Notes: generated from the letters alone by a model not told the origin. A DNA stretch of 64,000 nt from Granulosicoccus sp036478565 (GCA_965224525.1 OZ245050.1:2046001-2110000); one strand, 5' to 3'. Shown: positions 16,852 to 24,869, numbered from the stretch's first letter. Made by a program: numbers and translations.

Positions 16852-17931
16852 ATGATGAAAAGCGAACAACAGAAGAAAACCACACCTGCCAGAGAACAGA
16901 CTGAAAGAGTGATGGATTCAATGATGGTATCCGACAAACCCCGCATTGCAAGCGCGATGCACGCTATCAAGCGACAACTGATGCAGCCGGGAAAATTGCT
17001 CTCAGCCTTTTTTCTGTTGCTGCTCGTCTCCCAGAGCCTGCATGCAGAACGTGTGGTGACGTACTACCACAGTGATCTGACAGGATCCCCCGTTGCAGTA
17101 TCGGATGAAGCTGGTAATTTAAAATGGAGTAGCGTCTATTCAGCCTACGGACACCGTGTGGCGAACGGTGATGAAGAGGGTTCGGCAGATAATCGGATCG
17201 GCTACACGGGTCATGTTGAAGATGATTTTGAAGACGGGGGTCTGGTCTACGCCCAACAACGATTCTATGACCCGCTGATCGGACGATTTCTAAGTGTTGA
17301 CAGTGCACCAGCCCGGTTGCATCAGCCGGAGACATTGAACCGGTATACGTATGCGCGGAATAATCCGTATAAATACACCGACCCGAATGGGCAAAATGGT
17401 ATTTTGTATCTGGCTGGTTTAATGTCTGAGAGTATCGAGGGCATTACCGGCAGAGGTGACGGAACGTTCGACGGGCATCTGGCATTGGGTGCATTGTATG
17501 ATGGCTACAATGGTGAAGGAGCAGGCTTTGCCCAAGCGGCAGTCGATGATGTTCTGGCGATCATGGACGTTGCATCAGTGGGCTACGCATCTCGGGCGAA
17601 GGCGGTTTCTGCTGTAAGTACTCAAGCGGCGAGGAGTGTAGCGGCGACAGCCAAGGAATTGAACCAAATCGCACACGTATTCCCAAGAGCAGAAAAAGGC
17701 CTGGAGGGCTTAGTCAGAGCGAGTAGTGGATCGGAGCTCAGTGCACTGCGAGCAGTCCAATCTACTGCGAATAAGGCGCTATCGGAAGGGCTACTCGTCG
17801 CGGGCAACAATGGAGTACTGCCGGGGAAGGGGTTAGGCATCGTGCTTGAGGTGAACGGTGTGAACGTGCAGCTCATCGGCGGCCGGGTAGTGAATGGCGT
17901 TGTTGAGCTTGGATCTTTCGTGGGACTGTAG
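16852..17931 (+). CDS. Minimal secreted Rhs-core protein with C-terminal toxin domain
   Basis: The protein has 359 residues. After a charged leader a Sec signal (L-L-S-A-F-F-L-L-L-L-V-S-Q-S-L-H-A) leads directly into the Rhs-associated core: Y-Y-H-S-D-L-T-G-S-P, G-Y-T-G-H, L-V-Y-A-Q-Q-R-F-Y-D-P, G-R-F-L-S-V-D and N-P-Y-K-Y-T-D-P-N-G. None of the long YD-repeat shell is present. The roughly 170 residues after the D-P-N-G boundary should be the variable toxin tip; it has I-A-H-V-F-P-R-A-E and is rich in small residues, and I do not recognise its activity. A translation start at 16957 would give a more normal signal peptide. An immunity candidate follows 3 nt later. Confidence 0.8.
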   Translation: MMKSEQQKKTTPAREQTERVMDSMMVSDKPRIASAMHAIKRQLMQPGKLLSAFFLLLLVSQSLHAERVVTYYHSDLTGSPVAVSDEAGNLKWSSVYSAYGHRVANGDEEGSADNRIGYTGHVEDDFEDGGLVYAQQRFYDPLIGRFLSVDSAPARLHQPETLNRYTYARNNPYKYTDPNGQNGILYLAGLMSESIEGITGRGDGTFDGHLALGALYDGYNGEGAGFAQAAVDDVLAIMDVASVGYASRAKAVSAVSTQAARSVAATAKELNQIAHVFPRAEKGLEGLVRASSGSELSALRAVQSTANKALSEGLLVAGNNGVLPGKGLGIVLEVNGVNVQLIGGRVVNGVVELGSFVGL

Positions 17932-17934
17932 CAT

Positions 17935-18270
17935 GTGAATACAATTAACCGCACAGCATTAGAGACGGCCGTCCTCAATCGCTTTCATCAGCTATACCAG
18001 GCGAAGGGATTTCCTTTGTCGGAATCGATCAACGTTCGACGGCGTGAGGACACTGGAGGGGGGCGATATGTTGACCTCGAATGTGATACGCCCGTGCATT
18101 TAGAAGACGGGTACATCGATCTCGGCGGTAGCTTTATTGAGATGAAAGACCTGCCCAGCGGCATGATGGCCACTGTACTAGTGAAGGGTGGGAAGTTGAA
18201 GATTCTAGAGTTTACCGTTTATGGTGGTAACTACTGGGATGGAGAGGAAAGAGAATGGCGTATAGTCTGA
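17935..18270 (+). CDS. Probable cognate immunity protein of the Rhs toxin
   Basis: The protein has 111 residues and starts with GTG, 3 nt after the toxin stop. That is the spacing and order expected of an immunity gene. It is soluble, with alternating strands (V-H-L-E-D-G-Y-I-D-L-G-G-S-F-I-E-M-K-D-L-P-S-G) and a C-terminal L-K-I-L-E-F-T-V-Y. The layout parallels the protein at 16235-16636, so the two may be distant members of one immunity family. Function is inferred from position only. Confidence 0.65.
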   Translation: MNTINRTALETAVLNRFHQLYQAKGFPLSESINVRRREDTGGGRYVDLECDTPVHLEDGYIDLGGSFIEMKDLPSGMMATVLVKGGKLKILEFTVYGGNYWDGEEREWRIV

Positions 18271-18589
18271 CGCCACAAAGAGTGTAATCCAGTTAAGTAA
18301 AACACAGTTTGGACATACGTTTATGACACACGGAGAGGATGCGACCAAATATTTGATAAATAGGGCTAGAGGGTCTGGTCAAGCACAAGGCCAGTTTCTT
18401 GATAACCAAGCTGCCGCAAAATTTATTCTTGATAACCTTTCAAAATTGGACAATGGTGCAGTATCTCTGCCCGTACCGGAAAACTTACTCGCTCGAATTA
18501 TTAATCCCGATGGTACGTTTTCTGCGGCCTCAACAATTCGACTTGTTCCCGGAAACAATGGTGTGAAAACAGCTTATCCGCAGTTATAA
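18266..18589 (+). pseudogene. Orphan Rhs/CDI toxin tip without a start codon
   Basis: The open frame begins right after a stop at 18263 and has no proper start. It reads Q-L-S-K-T-Q-F-G-H-T-F, R-A-R-G-S-G-Q-A-Q-G-Q-F-L-D-N-Q-A-A-A and I-I-N-P-D-G-T-F, ending in V-K-T-A-Y-P-Q-L. This resembles a widespread C-terminal toxin domain of Rhs and haemagglutinin proteins (His-Thr-Phe and G-Q-F/W-L-D-N motifs). It lies behind a complete toxin/immunity pair and before its own putative immunity gene, the standard position of a stored orphan cassette that can recombine onto the main gene. Confidence 0.7.
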
Positions 18590-18604
18590 AATAATAGCAT
18601 TCCA

Positions 18605-18988
18605 ATGGTTATGACGAAGTTTATGGCAGGTGAAGCTATTAAATTATTGAATAAAAAGCTGAACTTGCCCGCAACAGGCGATGAGCAGGATTGGGAAATT
18701 GAGTTGGCTGATGCAAATAGGATAAACGAGTTTATTTCATTTTACGAAAACGAATCTCTTGATGATGATAAACTATATGCGTTAATGGCACTAATTGTTG
18801 GCTCACTAGAAGACTTAGCCTGCGTGCACCCAATTGGCGAAGATGTGTGGGAAAAAATTTCGGAGTTACTTTGTTCAAAGTATGAATTGCATAAACCTAC
18901 AATTGACTATTGGTCAATAGTTGATAATAAATGTCCTGATGATCTTTTCAAAATAACTAAATTAATGCGCTCACTAAAGTGCTGCTAA
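18605..18988 (+). CDS. Putative immunity protein for the orphan toxin tip
   Basis: This 127-residue acidic, helical, soluble protein (W-E-I-E-L-A-D-A-N-R-I-N-E-F, D-D-D-K-L-Y-A-L-M-A-L-I-V-G-S-L-E-D) starts 15 nt after the orphan toxin tip. Its size, acidity and position suit an immunity protein. I recognise no family. Two near-identical GTGCTGCTAA blocks follow its stop, and the next 230 bp (18989-19226) hold no supportable gene. Confidence 0.55.
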   Translation: MVMTKFMAGEAIKLLNKKLNLPATGDEQDWEIELADANRINEFISFYENESLDDDKLYALMALIVGSLEDLACVHPIGEDVWEKISELLCSKYELHKPTIDYWSIVDNKCPDDLFKITKLMRSLKCC

Positions 18989-19226
18989 AAGTGCTGCTAA
19001 TTCAACAGAGTGAATCAGAGCGCACCACTTGTGAAGCTGAGCCACACACACACCGTGTTCTCGGCAATCAGTTACGTTGTAATCACGGCGATTCTGGTAA
19101 TGCGAAATATGTTGGCTAATGCACCGCGACCACACGAAAATCATCACTACCATCTACAAGTTTGTCCAGTTTGACAATCAGTATGCTGACCCGTCGCTGC
19201 CCTTTGCCTACCTGCACATCGCTTAA

Positions 19227-19862
19227 CAGCAGTGTGCCACCATCCAGTTCCATATCTCCCTTGGAAGTTCACACCTGGGCAAATTCAAACCACTGGCTGA
19301 CTTTGACTGGCAGTGGCCAGCCTCATGTGATCAAGCAGCGATCACTGAGTTGATGACGCTGTCGTTTATCAAGTCCACCACCAACGTGATACTGGTGGGC
19401 CCCAATGGTGTCGGTAAAACCATGCTGGCACTGAACCTTGCACATCGTGCAGTCACAAAAGGCCATCGTGCACTGTTTGTCACTGCCGCTAAAATGCTGG
19501 GTGATCTGACATCACAAGACGGTGCCAGTGCGCTTGAGCGACGACTACGATATTACGCCCGGCCTGATGTCCTTGTGATTGATGAGCTGGGCTACCTGTC
19601 CTACAACAACCAGCATGCGGATTTATTGTTCGAGGTGGTCAATCGTCGTTACGAGGCCAAGCCCAATATCATAACGACCAACCGGCCCTTTGGTGAGTGG
19701 GGTGAAGTGTTTCCCAACATTCCGTGTGTCGTATCGATCATCGACCGGCTGGTTCATCACTCGGAAATACTGTCTATTGATGGTGATTCTTACCGCGTTC
19801 ACGAAGCAACTGAGCGAGCAGGACGAAAACGGGCCAGCAAGAAACGGGGCAAGCCCTCATGA
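19227..19862 (+). pseudogene. IstB-like ATPase of an IS21-family element, 5' decayed
   Basis: The frame opens after a stop at 19224 and carries the IstB/DnaC-like AAA+ core: Walker A G-P-N-G-V-G-K-T-M, Walker B V-L-V-I-D-E-L-G-Y-L, then I-I-T-T-N-R-P-F-G-E-W and S-I-I-D-R-L-V-H-H-S. IstB is the transposition helper that loads the IstA transposase. The N-terminal part of the family is missing, replaced by scrambled sequence, and no istA is present upstream, so the element cannot move on its own. An ATG at 19353 would give a shortened product. Confidence 0.75.
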
Positions 19863-20065
19863 GCATGAAGGTGACACGCGTTCACACGTGGTGGACAGTG
19901 GATCAGGCGGATGCCGTCATCGGCTTTATGGATGAGCTTCGTGACCAGCTATGGCATACCTACGGTGATCAGATTACCGCGATGCGTCTGGCCGAACAGG
20001 AGCAAGTCGAACGCGACGCCCAGCAAGGTCAACTGGATCTCAAGGGTGGGTACATAGATTTCTGA
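19859..20065 (+). CDS. Small accessory ORF of the IS21-family element
   Basis: This 68-residue protein (V-H-T-W-W-T-V-D-Q-A-D-A-V-I-G-F, D-E-L-R-D-Q-L-W) overlaps istB by 4 nt. Similar short ORFs follow istB in one subgroup of IS21-like elements. Its role is unknown. It is translationally coupled to istB and ends about 40 bp before the terminal repeat. Confidence 0.6.
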   Translation: MSMKVTRVHTWWTVDQADAVIGFMDELRDQLWHTYGDQITAMRLAEQEQVERDAQQGQLDLKGGYIDF

Positions 20066-20107
20066 TCAATACAGGTAGGACTGGTGGCTCGTTGAACAGA
20101 GCCGCTA

Positions 20108-20162
20108 ATCCGCAATTAACCATTCAGCGGCAAATACCCGCACTTTTACACCGGCGCTAACA
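20108..20162 (+). repeat. Right terminal repeat of the IS21-family element (copy B)
   Basis: This is the same 55-bp end as at 1-55, with one difference, finishing in CTAACA. I find no matching left end (starting TGTTAGCGCC) in the preceding 1.2 kb, so the left part of this copy is lost. Both copies point the same way and bracket 20 kb. Confidence 0.8.
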
Positions 20163-20267
20163 GAGGGCGGGCTCATCAATGGATTTAAACTGAGTAACGG
20201 CTTGGGCCGGTTGTTATTCAGATTGGCGCTTGGCAAAATCATCAGGCGAAGACGGAGATCGTCGAGG

Positions 20268-20906
20268 TCAGAGCCGCAGGCGAACCAGCCAGTAAATCAT
20301 TGTCAAAAGAATCAAGGGCTCGGGGACTGACAGCAGCCCCGATACCTGCAACCAAGCGGGAAAAGCAGTTGCCCCTGGTCCAGTAAACAGTGAGCCTGCA
20401 GCGATAAACAACGCAAAACTCATTCGCCAAATATGGCGGCAACGTCGCGCGACAATCGTCGTATCTGCAACCAGCCGCTGCTTGAGGTCAAGTGCGGCGA
20501 CAAGCAACATCAATGCGCCGAAGAAACCATATGGCGTAGCCGAGAAACCATCTTTAAGCCCATAGACGCTTTCCCACGCCTCCCGGGCAAACGCGAGACT
20601 GGTCAGGCCGATGGCCAATGACGCGATTGGCGCGGCTGAGTCTATCAGTTGCAAAGCTCGAGGCTTGGAGCGTGCAGCCAGCGAGCCGGTGATCACCAGA
20701 TGAATGATCGCAGCGCCGGCAACTGCGGAGATTGCCATGGGCACCTGCTGCGCTAGCGCGATGCCGGTAATACCCAAAAGAATCATCACGCAGGTGAAGA
20801 CGCGGCCTGCAATGCAGTGAGTCACTGAGCCCTTGCTCACAAAGAGGCCGAGAAGCCCTGATGAGACGGCAAGTGTGCCTGTGACGATATGTAGAAACGT
20901 AAGCAT
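20268..20906 (-). CDS. Integral membrane protein (DUF2306-like)
   Basis: The protein has 212 residues and about six hydrophobic helices with short loops. It begins L-T-F-L-H-I-V-T-G-T-L-A-V-S-S-G-L-L-G-L, followed by K-G-S-V-T-H. That matches the DUF2306-type pattern of an early His, a G-rich helix and K-G-x3-H. Function is unknown. Local GC is around 55-65%, clearly above the chemotaxis region. It lies 104 bp downstream of the outer-membrane gene on the same strand. Confidence 0.6.
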   Translation of the reverse strand: MLTFLHIVTGTLAVSSGLLGLFVSKGSVTHCIAGRVFTCVMILLGITGIALAQQVPMAISAVAGAAIIHLVITGSLAARSKPRALQLIDSAAPIASLAIGLTSLAFAREAWESVYGLKDGFSATPYGFFGALMLLVAALDLKQRLVADTTIVARRCRHIWRMSFALFIAAGSLFTGPGATAFPAWLQVSGLLSVPEPLILLTMIYWLVRLRL

Positions 20907-21009
20907 GTGGTTTGCGACGAGGCGAAGGGTGATGGAAATCTAGAGTCGGCAATGAAGGCAAGCGGCGATGGCAGCCAATGAGACAGGGCTGCCATCAGGA
21001 ATCGACTGA

Positions 21010-21603
21010 TTAGAATTGCCAGCGCAATCCAATACCGGCGTAAGCCGTGTCCAGCTTCTCGGCTGCTTTGCCGCGCGACTCGGCCTCAAGAAAGACTGAG
21101 GCTGCCTCGTTAATTTTGTAGTTGATTTCCAACCCTGGCCAAACAACTTGAGTGGATTCACCGCTCAGGTCCGAGAACTGTGCAGGATTGCCTGTCACCG
21201 AAGTTTGTTTGGTTCTGTTGTGGGTCAAAGTCATTTTTCCGATCAGATTCCAGCGATCATTGAAGGCCACCCGACCGAGTAGTCCGAGCCCAGCCGAGCG
21301 GATGCTCCCGCGAAAGCTCCCGCTGGTATAGGTTTGGGTAAACTCGCCCATATCAACGTAGGAAGCTGCAACGCCCCAATGCGGTGAGAACCAATAGCCA
21401 ACGGCGAGCTTGCCGGTACCATTGTCATGCTCACTTTCGCCTGTCTCGGCCAGGCCAATTGAGCGTGGCATGATACCGGCGCCGCCGACCGAGAGTCCAA
21501 CGAACGGACCCTTGGCAAAGCGCGCCTCGGCGTGGACGGGTGCGGCGGCAAAGGCCACCGAAGCGGTACACAAAAGAGTAAGAGTAATGGTTAGGTTTTT
21601 CAT
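21010..21603 (-). CDS. Outer-membrane beta-barrel protein
   Basis: The protein has 197 residues: a signal peptide (L-T-L-L-C-T-A-S-V-A-F-A-A-A-P-V-H-A) and then alternating amphipathic strands typical of eight-stranded barrels of the OmpA/OmpW-like type (G-P-F-V-G-L-S-V-G-G, L-A-V-G-Y-W-F-S-P-H-W-G-V-A-A-S-Y). It ends in G-I-G-L-R-W-Q-F, with the terminal Phe needed for BAM recognition. The ligand is unknown. It is divergent from the AraC-type regulator, with a 186-bp shared upstream region. Confidence 0.8.
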   Translation of the reverse strand: MKNLTITLTLLCTASVAFAAAPVHAEARFAKGPFVGLSVGGAGIMPRSIGLAETGESEHDNGTGKLAVGYWFSPHWGVAASYVDMGEFTQTYTSGSFRGSIRSAGLGLLGRVAFNDRWNLIGKMTLTHNRTKQTSVTGNPAQFSDLSGESTQVVWPGLEINYKINEAASVFLEAESRGKAAEKLDTAYAGIGLRWQF

Positions 21604-21789
21604 ATTTTTGTCCGAAGTCTGAAGTTAATAAACTCGTTTGGCGGTGCTTGCTTGTTGGTCCAGCTAGGCCTCGTCAACCGATGAAGTGACTTTAGAATTC
21701 ACCCCGTTCGTTCACCATGACCGCTCGTAACAGGCTATTGGCTTTTGGTATCAACCTTGGTATAAATCTCAATTGGCTTTGGATTATTG

Positions 21790-22830
21790 ATGAAAGACGC
21801 AACCGTATCGGCAGGCTTGGCCCGCAATTTCTTGCAATTTGCTGTCGTTAAAGGCGCATCAAAGGGCTCGCTGTTGACGCGCAGCCAACTCACTGAGGCT
21901 GCGCTCGAAGATCAGGATGCGCGGGTTTCAATGCTTGCTTATCAATCCTTGGTTGACGCAGCCGTCGATCTGACCGGTGATCAGGCTATTGCTGTTCGGT
22001 TTAGCGTTGAGACCCGCATAGAGACAATTTCAATTGTCGGTCTGATCGTTCATTCGGCGCGATCCATGCCAGACGCAATGACTCAGTTGAATCGCTACGC
22101 AAAGCTGGTGGTCGAGGTGGACGTGATGGCGGCCGGTGAGCGGTTTTCGGTCGAGCCTGCCAACGGGCAGATCTGGATCGTTGACAATCGACCAAATCCA
22201 AATGAATTTCCCGCTCTTGGTGAAATGGCGTTTGGACGATTCATAGGTGAATTTAGACGCCATTTTCCAGAGATGTTGTTTGCGCTGGCGGTCGAATTGA
22301 CCCATCCTGAGCCGCCGTACGCGGCTAGGCTAGCTGAGATCTTACGAGTGCTTGTTTCGTTCGGTTGCCCGCGCAATGCGATGCAGATTGCCCCGCAGGC
22401 GCTGGATGCTGACTTCGATGAGCCTAATACCTATGTCTTTGGGCTGTTTGCTGAGCGGGCCGATGCGCTGCTTGCTGAGCTAGAGCGAAACCCTACGCTT
22501 CGAAGCCGGGTTGAGGCCAATCTCATCAAGCACCTTCATCGTGGCGAGAGTACGATGGAGACGGTGGCAGCGGAATTGGCCATGAGCCGTCAAACTTTGT
22601 ACCGGCGCCTGCGCGAAGAGGGTGTGACCTTTGCTCAGATTCACGACGACTTGAGGCAACAGATGGCGCTGGACTACTTGCTCGCGAAGAAGGCGTCCGT
22701 CAATGAGACTGCTTACCTAGTGGGGTTCTCGGAAGCATCTGCTTTTGTCAGGGCTTTCCGGCGCTGGACGGGCATGACGCCTTTCGCCTTTCGCCTTTCT
22801 CAGCGAGGCTTAGACAACGCTTGCGGCTGA
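21790..22830 (+). CDS. AraC-family transcriptional regulator
   Basis: The protein has 346 residues from the ATG at 21790 (a TTG just before is unlikely to be the start). The N-terminal 200 residues match the Arabinose_bd-type ligand domain seen in OruR/ArgR-like regulators (L-D-A-D-F-D-E-P area). The C-terminal about 100 residues are the double helix-turn-helix: M-E-T-V-A-A-E-L-A-M-S-R-Q-T-L-Y-R-R-L and then V-G-F-S-E-A-S-A-F-V-R-A-F-R-R-W-T-G. It is divergent from the barrel gene, which it may control. Its 3' end lies 155 bp before the dif site. Confidence 0.88.
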   Translation: MKDATVSAGLARNFLQFAVVKGASKGSLLTRSQLTEAALEDQDARVSMLAYQSLVDAAVDLTGDQAIAVRFSVETRIETISIVGLIVHSARSMPDAMTQLNRYAKLVVEVDVMAAGERFSVEPANGQIWIVDNRPNPNEFPALGEMAFGRFIGEFRRHFPEMLFALAVELTHPEPPYAARLAEILRVLVSFGCPRNAMQIAPQALDADFDEPNTYVFGLFAERADALLAELERNPTLRSRVEANLIKHLHRGESTMETVAAELAMSRQTLYRRLREEGVTFAQIHDDLRQQMALDYLLAKKASVNETAYLVGFSEASAFVRAFRRWTGMTPFAFRLSQRGLDNACG

Positions 22831-22955
22831 CGAGTTCAGATCCAGAAATTGGGTCGAAAGTAAGCATGAGAAGCGACTGCGTAATATTATTGAAAAATGA
22901 ACGCAGATCACTGCTCCCCATGTGAGTTTGTCTGATACTGCAAAATCCCGAATAT

Positions 22956-23864
22956 CTAATAGTATTGGTACGTCAAAGTCCCGGTATTTAACATAATATG
23001 TATTATGCGCAATTGTACTTGTTGTGGAATCCACTCGTTAAGGCCAATTACAGCGCTTTTTTCAGGGTCTGCGCATTTAAGTGATCGCCTGAGGAATGTT
23101 AAGGATTTCCATTCAGAAGCCTGTCTAACTTGGGCTATGCGGTATCGTTTAATGATTCTACGCAAGCTCCAGAAGGCATCGTCAGACATTTCCACACGAT
23201 GACCGGCATCAGTTGTCCAGTTCCCAAACTTGCCCCAGACGCGGCCCGATTTTGTCCAGCCACGCGGTCTTGCCGAGTTACAACGCTGTGCGTGTTGCAA
23301 GCCACGACTGAGATGTTTTGACACGTATTTTGCCCAACCGTCGTAGCCGTAGATGTCTTTAACATCCTGAGCAATGGATCGACTTTCGTAGCGTTCAGTC
23401 ACCGCTAGCCAATGATCGATGACAACATTATGCGCCATCGCATCATCAAACCAGATGGCTAAATGCATATGTGGAATTCGCCGTCTTTGCCATTCAACAA
23501 TCCAGTGGCACCGCGTCACGCCGAGGCGTCGAAGTCTTTGGAAAAATGCATTGCGAAGCTTTTGCCAATCCGTATGCGAATTCGGACAATACCGAACCGT
23601 CAGGCTCAAGGCGTAGCCGTAACCGGTCAATGAACCATGCAGAATGCTTCGCAAGAATTTCGTATTCCGTTTGGCGCTGTGGCTGCTCCAGCCGTTGATT
23701 TCTGAGCGAACTGGTGGCTCGGCAGCATGCGAACCGCCGAAACCTCCGGTGACCCCGTGAGGTAAAATAGTGAGTACTGGCACGTTGGTTTTCCATCGTA
23801 GAGTGTCGGTCTGGGTCCGAGGTGCTGGTACACCTGCGGGCCCGTTTTTTTTCCGGCTTTCCAT
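22956..23864 (-). CDS. HUH-endonuclease replication protein of the dif element (copy 1)
   Basis: The ORF has 302 residues. The recognisable part runs from about residue 60 (S-A-K-R-N-T-K-F-L-R-S, G-Y-G-Y-A-L-S-L-T-V-R). The two-histidine metal motif is P-H-M-H-L-A-I-W-F, and the nicking tyrosine is in W-A-K-Y-V-S-K-H. Both fit inovirus rolling-circle initiators. The first 55 residues look non-coding and run over a hairpin, so the true start is unclear; no ATG lies between 23864 and the catalytic core. The last dozen or so residues come from host sequence because the attachment site cuts the gene, replacing the native C-terminus seen in copy 2. Confidence 0.8.
   Translation of the reverse strand: MESRKKNGPAGVPAPRTQTDTLRWKTNVPVLTILPHGVTGGFGGSHAAEPPVRSEINGWSSHSAKRNTKFLRSILHGSLTGYGYALSLTVRYCPNSHTDWQKLRNAFFQRLRRLGVTRCHWIVEWQRRRIPHMHLAIWFDDAMAHNVVIDHWLAVTERYESRSIAQDVKDIYGYDGWAKYVSKHLSRGLQHAQRCNSARPRGWTKSGRVWGKFGNWTTDAGHRVEMSDDAFWSLRRIIKRYRIAQVRQASEWKSLTFLRRSLKCADPEKSAVIGLNEWIPQQVQLRIIHIMLNTGTLTYQYY
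22986..23013. other. Chromosomal dif site (XerC/XerD recombination site), also the attachment site
   Basis: The left arm ATTTAACATAA (22986-22996) is identical to the XerD half of Escherichia coli dif. The six-base centre is TATGTA. The right arm (23003-23013) begins TTATGCGCA and matches 9 of 11 bases of the XerC half. dif resolves chromosome dimers at the replication terminus. Sequence to the right of the XerD arm is shared with a second copy at 24948, so this is also the left junction of an element that integrated at dif. Confidence 0.88.
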
Positions 23865-24007
23865 GCCAACCGGGAGCCACCGGTATGCTGTTTCTTTGGT
23901 CTCTGAGTATCCACTTAAGGGCCTACCAAGCCCCCCTCACCTGCCTGTTCAATCGGCCAATCCGGGTGAGAACGTTCATGTCGTAATTAGATAAATATCG
24001 GGTTGCG

Positions 24008-24047
24008 TCAAGATATGCAACAACTAATCAAGATATGCAACAACTAA
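24008..24047. repeat. Two perfect 20-bp tandem repeats in the element
   Basis: The 20-mer TCAAGATATGCAACAACTAA occurs twice back to back, with a third partial TCAAG following. It lies between the regulator and rep genes, upstream of rep. I infer an operator for the element's regulator or iterons for Rep. Confidence 0.7.
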
Positions 24048-24070
24048 TCAAGGGAGCCTGTCCTAAATGC

Positions 24071-24103
24071 GCCCTTCGGGCGGCTCGGCAAAACCGCCGA
24101 GCC
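24071..24103. other. Adjacent hairpins, candidate replication origin or packaging signal
   Basis: Two stem-loops sit side by side: GCCC-ttc-GGGC (24071-24081) and GGCTCGGC-aaaacc-GCCGAGCC (24082-24103). They are in the non-coding stretch between the regulator and rep genes. Filamentous phages place their double- and single-strand origins and packaging hairpin in such a region. Which role applies cannot be told from sequence. Confidence 0.5.
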
Positions 24104-24137
24104 TCTCTCAGAGACGCCAGATCGTCCGATCTCTTGT

Positions 24138-24521
24138 TCAGGTGTATCCAGCTACTTTGCGAGCGATTTTATCGAAGCTGGCGCACTCGTTCGATGCCAC
24201 GGTGACAGCCTGCGCCTGGCGCAATCTGGCCTCCAGATTGGTGCAACGTTGCGTCTCTGTAATGCTCTGACGAACCCAGTACGGCCCCATTAAAATTTGA
24301 TTGACGTTCTGGTGAGTGCCATCAGGGAGCCACAATTCGCCATCGCCAAACCGGATTCCCTTCCAGTTTGAATCCTGTCCGGTTCTGAGCAACCAGAGCC
24401 GTTTAGGTATCTCAGGAACCCCGTAGCGAATCCAGTTTGAAATCGTGCGTGGAGTCACGCCGAAGTAGTCAGCCGCCGCCTGAGTGTCCCTGAAATCAAT
24501 CGGGCCGCTAACTCGATCCAC
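24138..24521 (-). CDS. DUF3653-like phage regulator
   Basis: This 127-residue protein with a GTG start has an N-terminal helix-turn-helix-like stretch (T-Q-A-A-A-D-Y-F-G-V-T-P-R-T-I-S-N-W). The block W-K-G-I-R-F-G-D-G-E-L-W-L-P-D-G-T follows, which is characteristic of DUF3653, a family common in filamentous prophages and thought to regulate replication. It begins 3 nt after the preceding ORF. In the element it probably controls rep through the tandem repeats downstream. Confidence 0.75.
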   Translation of the reverse strand: MDRVSGPIDFRDTQAAADYFGVTPRTISNWIRYGVPEIPKRLWLLRTGQDSNWKGIRFGDGELWLPDGTHQNVNQILMGPYWVRQSITETQRCTNLEARLRQAQAVTVASNECASFDKIARKVAGYT

Positions 24522-24524
24522 AAA

Positions 24525-24869
24525 CTACAGTGCCTTGGAGTAGGACGTTACATCGGTCGAGGGCAGGCCGTTTAGCGGTAGTGAGTTATCGATTGCGCTG
24601 TCAGCGCTTGCGTTTCTGATCTCATCCAACCATTGGTAATCAAGGGAATGATCTGCAACAGAATCCAACTCCAAGATAACATCCCGCCTGGCTGAAAGTT
24701 GGGAACACAAATCAGCTTCCAAAGATCGGATACGTTCCCACCGCTTTGCATTGAATCGTTGATTGTCGTCATCTGATTCTGACAACTTCAGCTTATTAAG
24801 CGAATCAATAAGCCAAAGAATGTTGGAACCAACAGCGTTCTTGAAATGGTTATTAGTTGGATAGTGCAT
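24525..24869 (-). CDS. Unknown protein of the dif element
   Basis: The protein has 114 residues from the ATG at 24869, chosen because AGGAAAGAG precedes it at good spacing. An upstream frame open to 24920 would overlap rep further. It is mostly helical and charged (W-E-R-I-R-S-L-E-A-D-L-C-S-Q-L-S-A-R-R-D), with no membrane segment. In copy 2 the rep stop lies 17 nt inside this gene, so in the circular form it is translated right after rep. RS1-type elements have a small integration-accessory gene (rstB) after the initiator; I cannot claim homology. Confidence 0.6.
   Translation of the reverse strand: MHYPTNNHFKNAVGSNILWLIDSLNKLKLSESDDDNQRFNAKRWERIRSLEADLCSQLSARRDVILELDSVADHSLDYQWLDEIRNASADSAIDNSLPLNGLPSTDVTSYSKAL

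Noticed and set aside
1..20162. A composite transposon bounded by two IS21-type ends
   Set aside because: The ends are both right ends in direct orientation, the second copy lacks its left end and istA, and the interior is ordinary chromosomal content.
23494..23914. Open frames on the minus strand overlapping the 5' part of rep
   Set aside because: They cross the rep core in other frames and have no homology. The HUH and tyrosine motifs lie only in the 22956-23864 frame.
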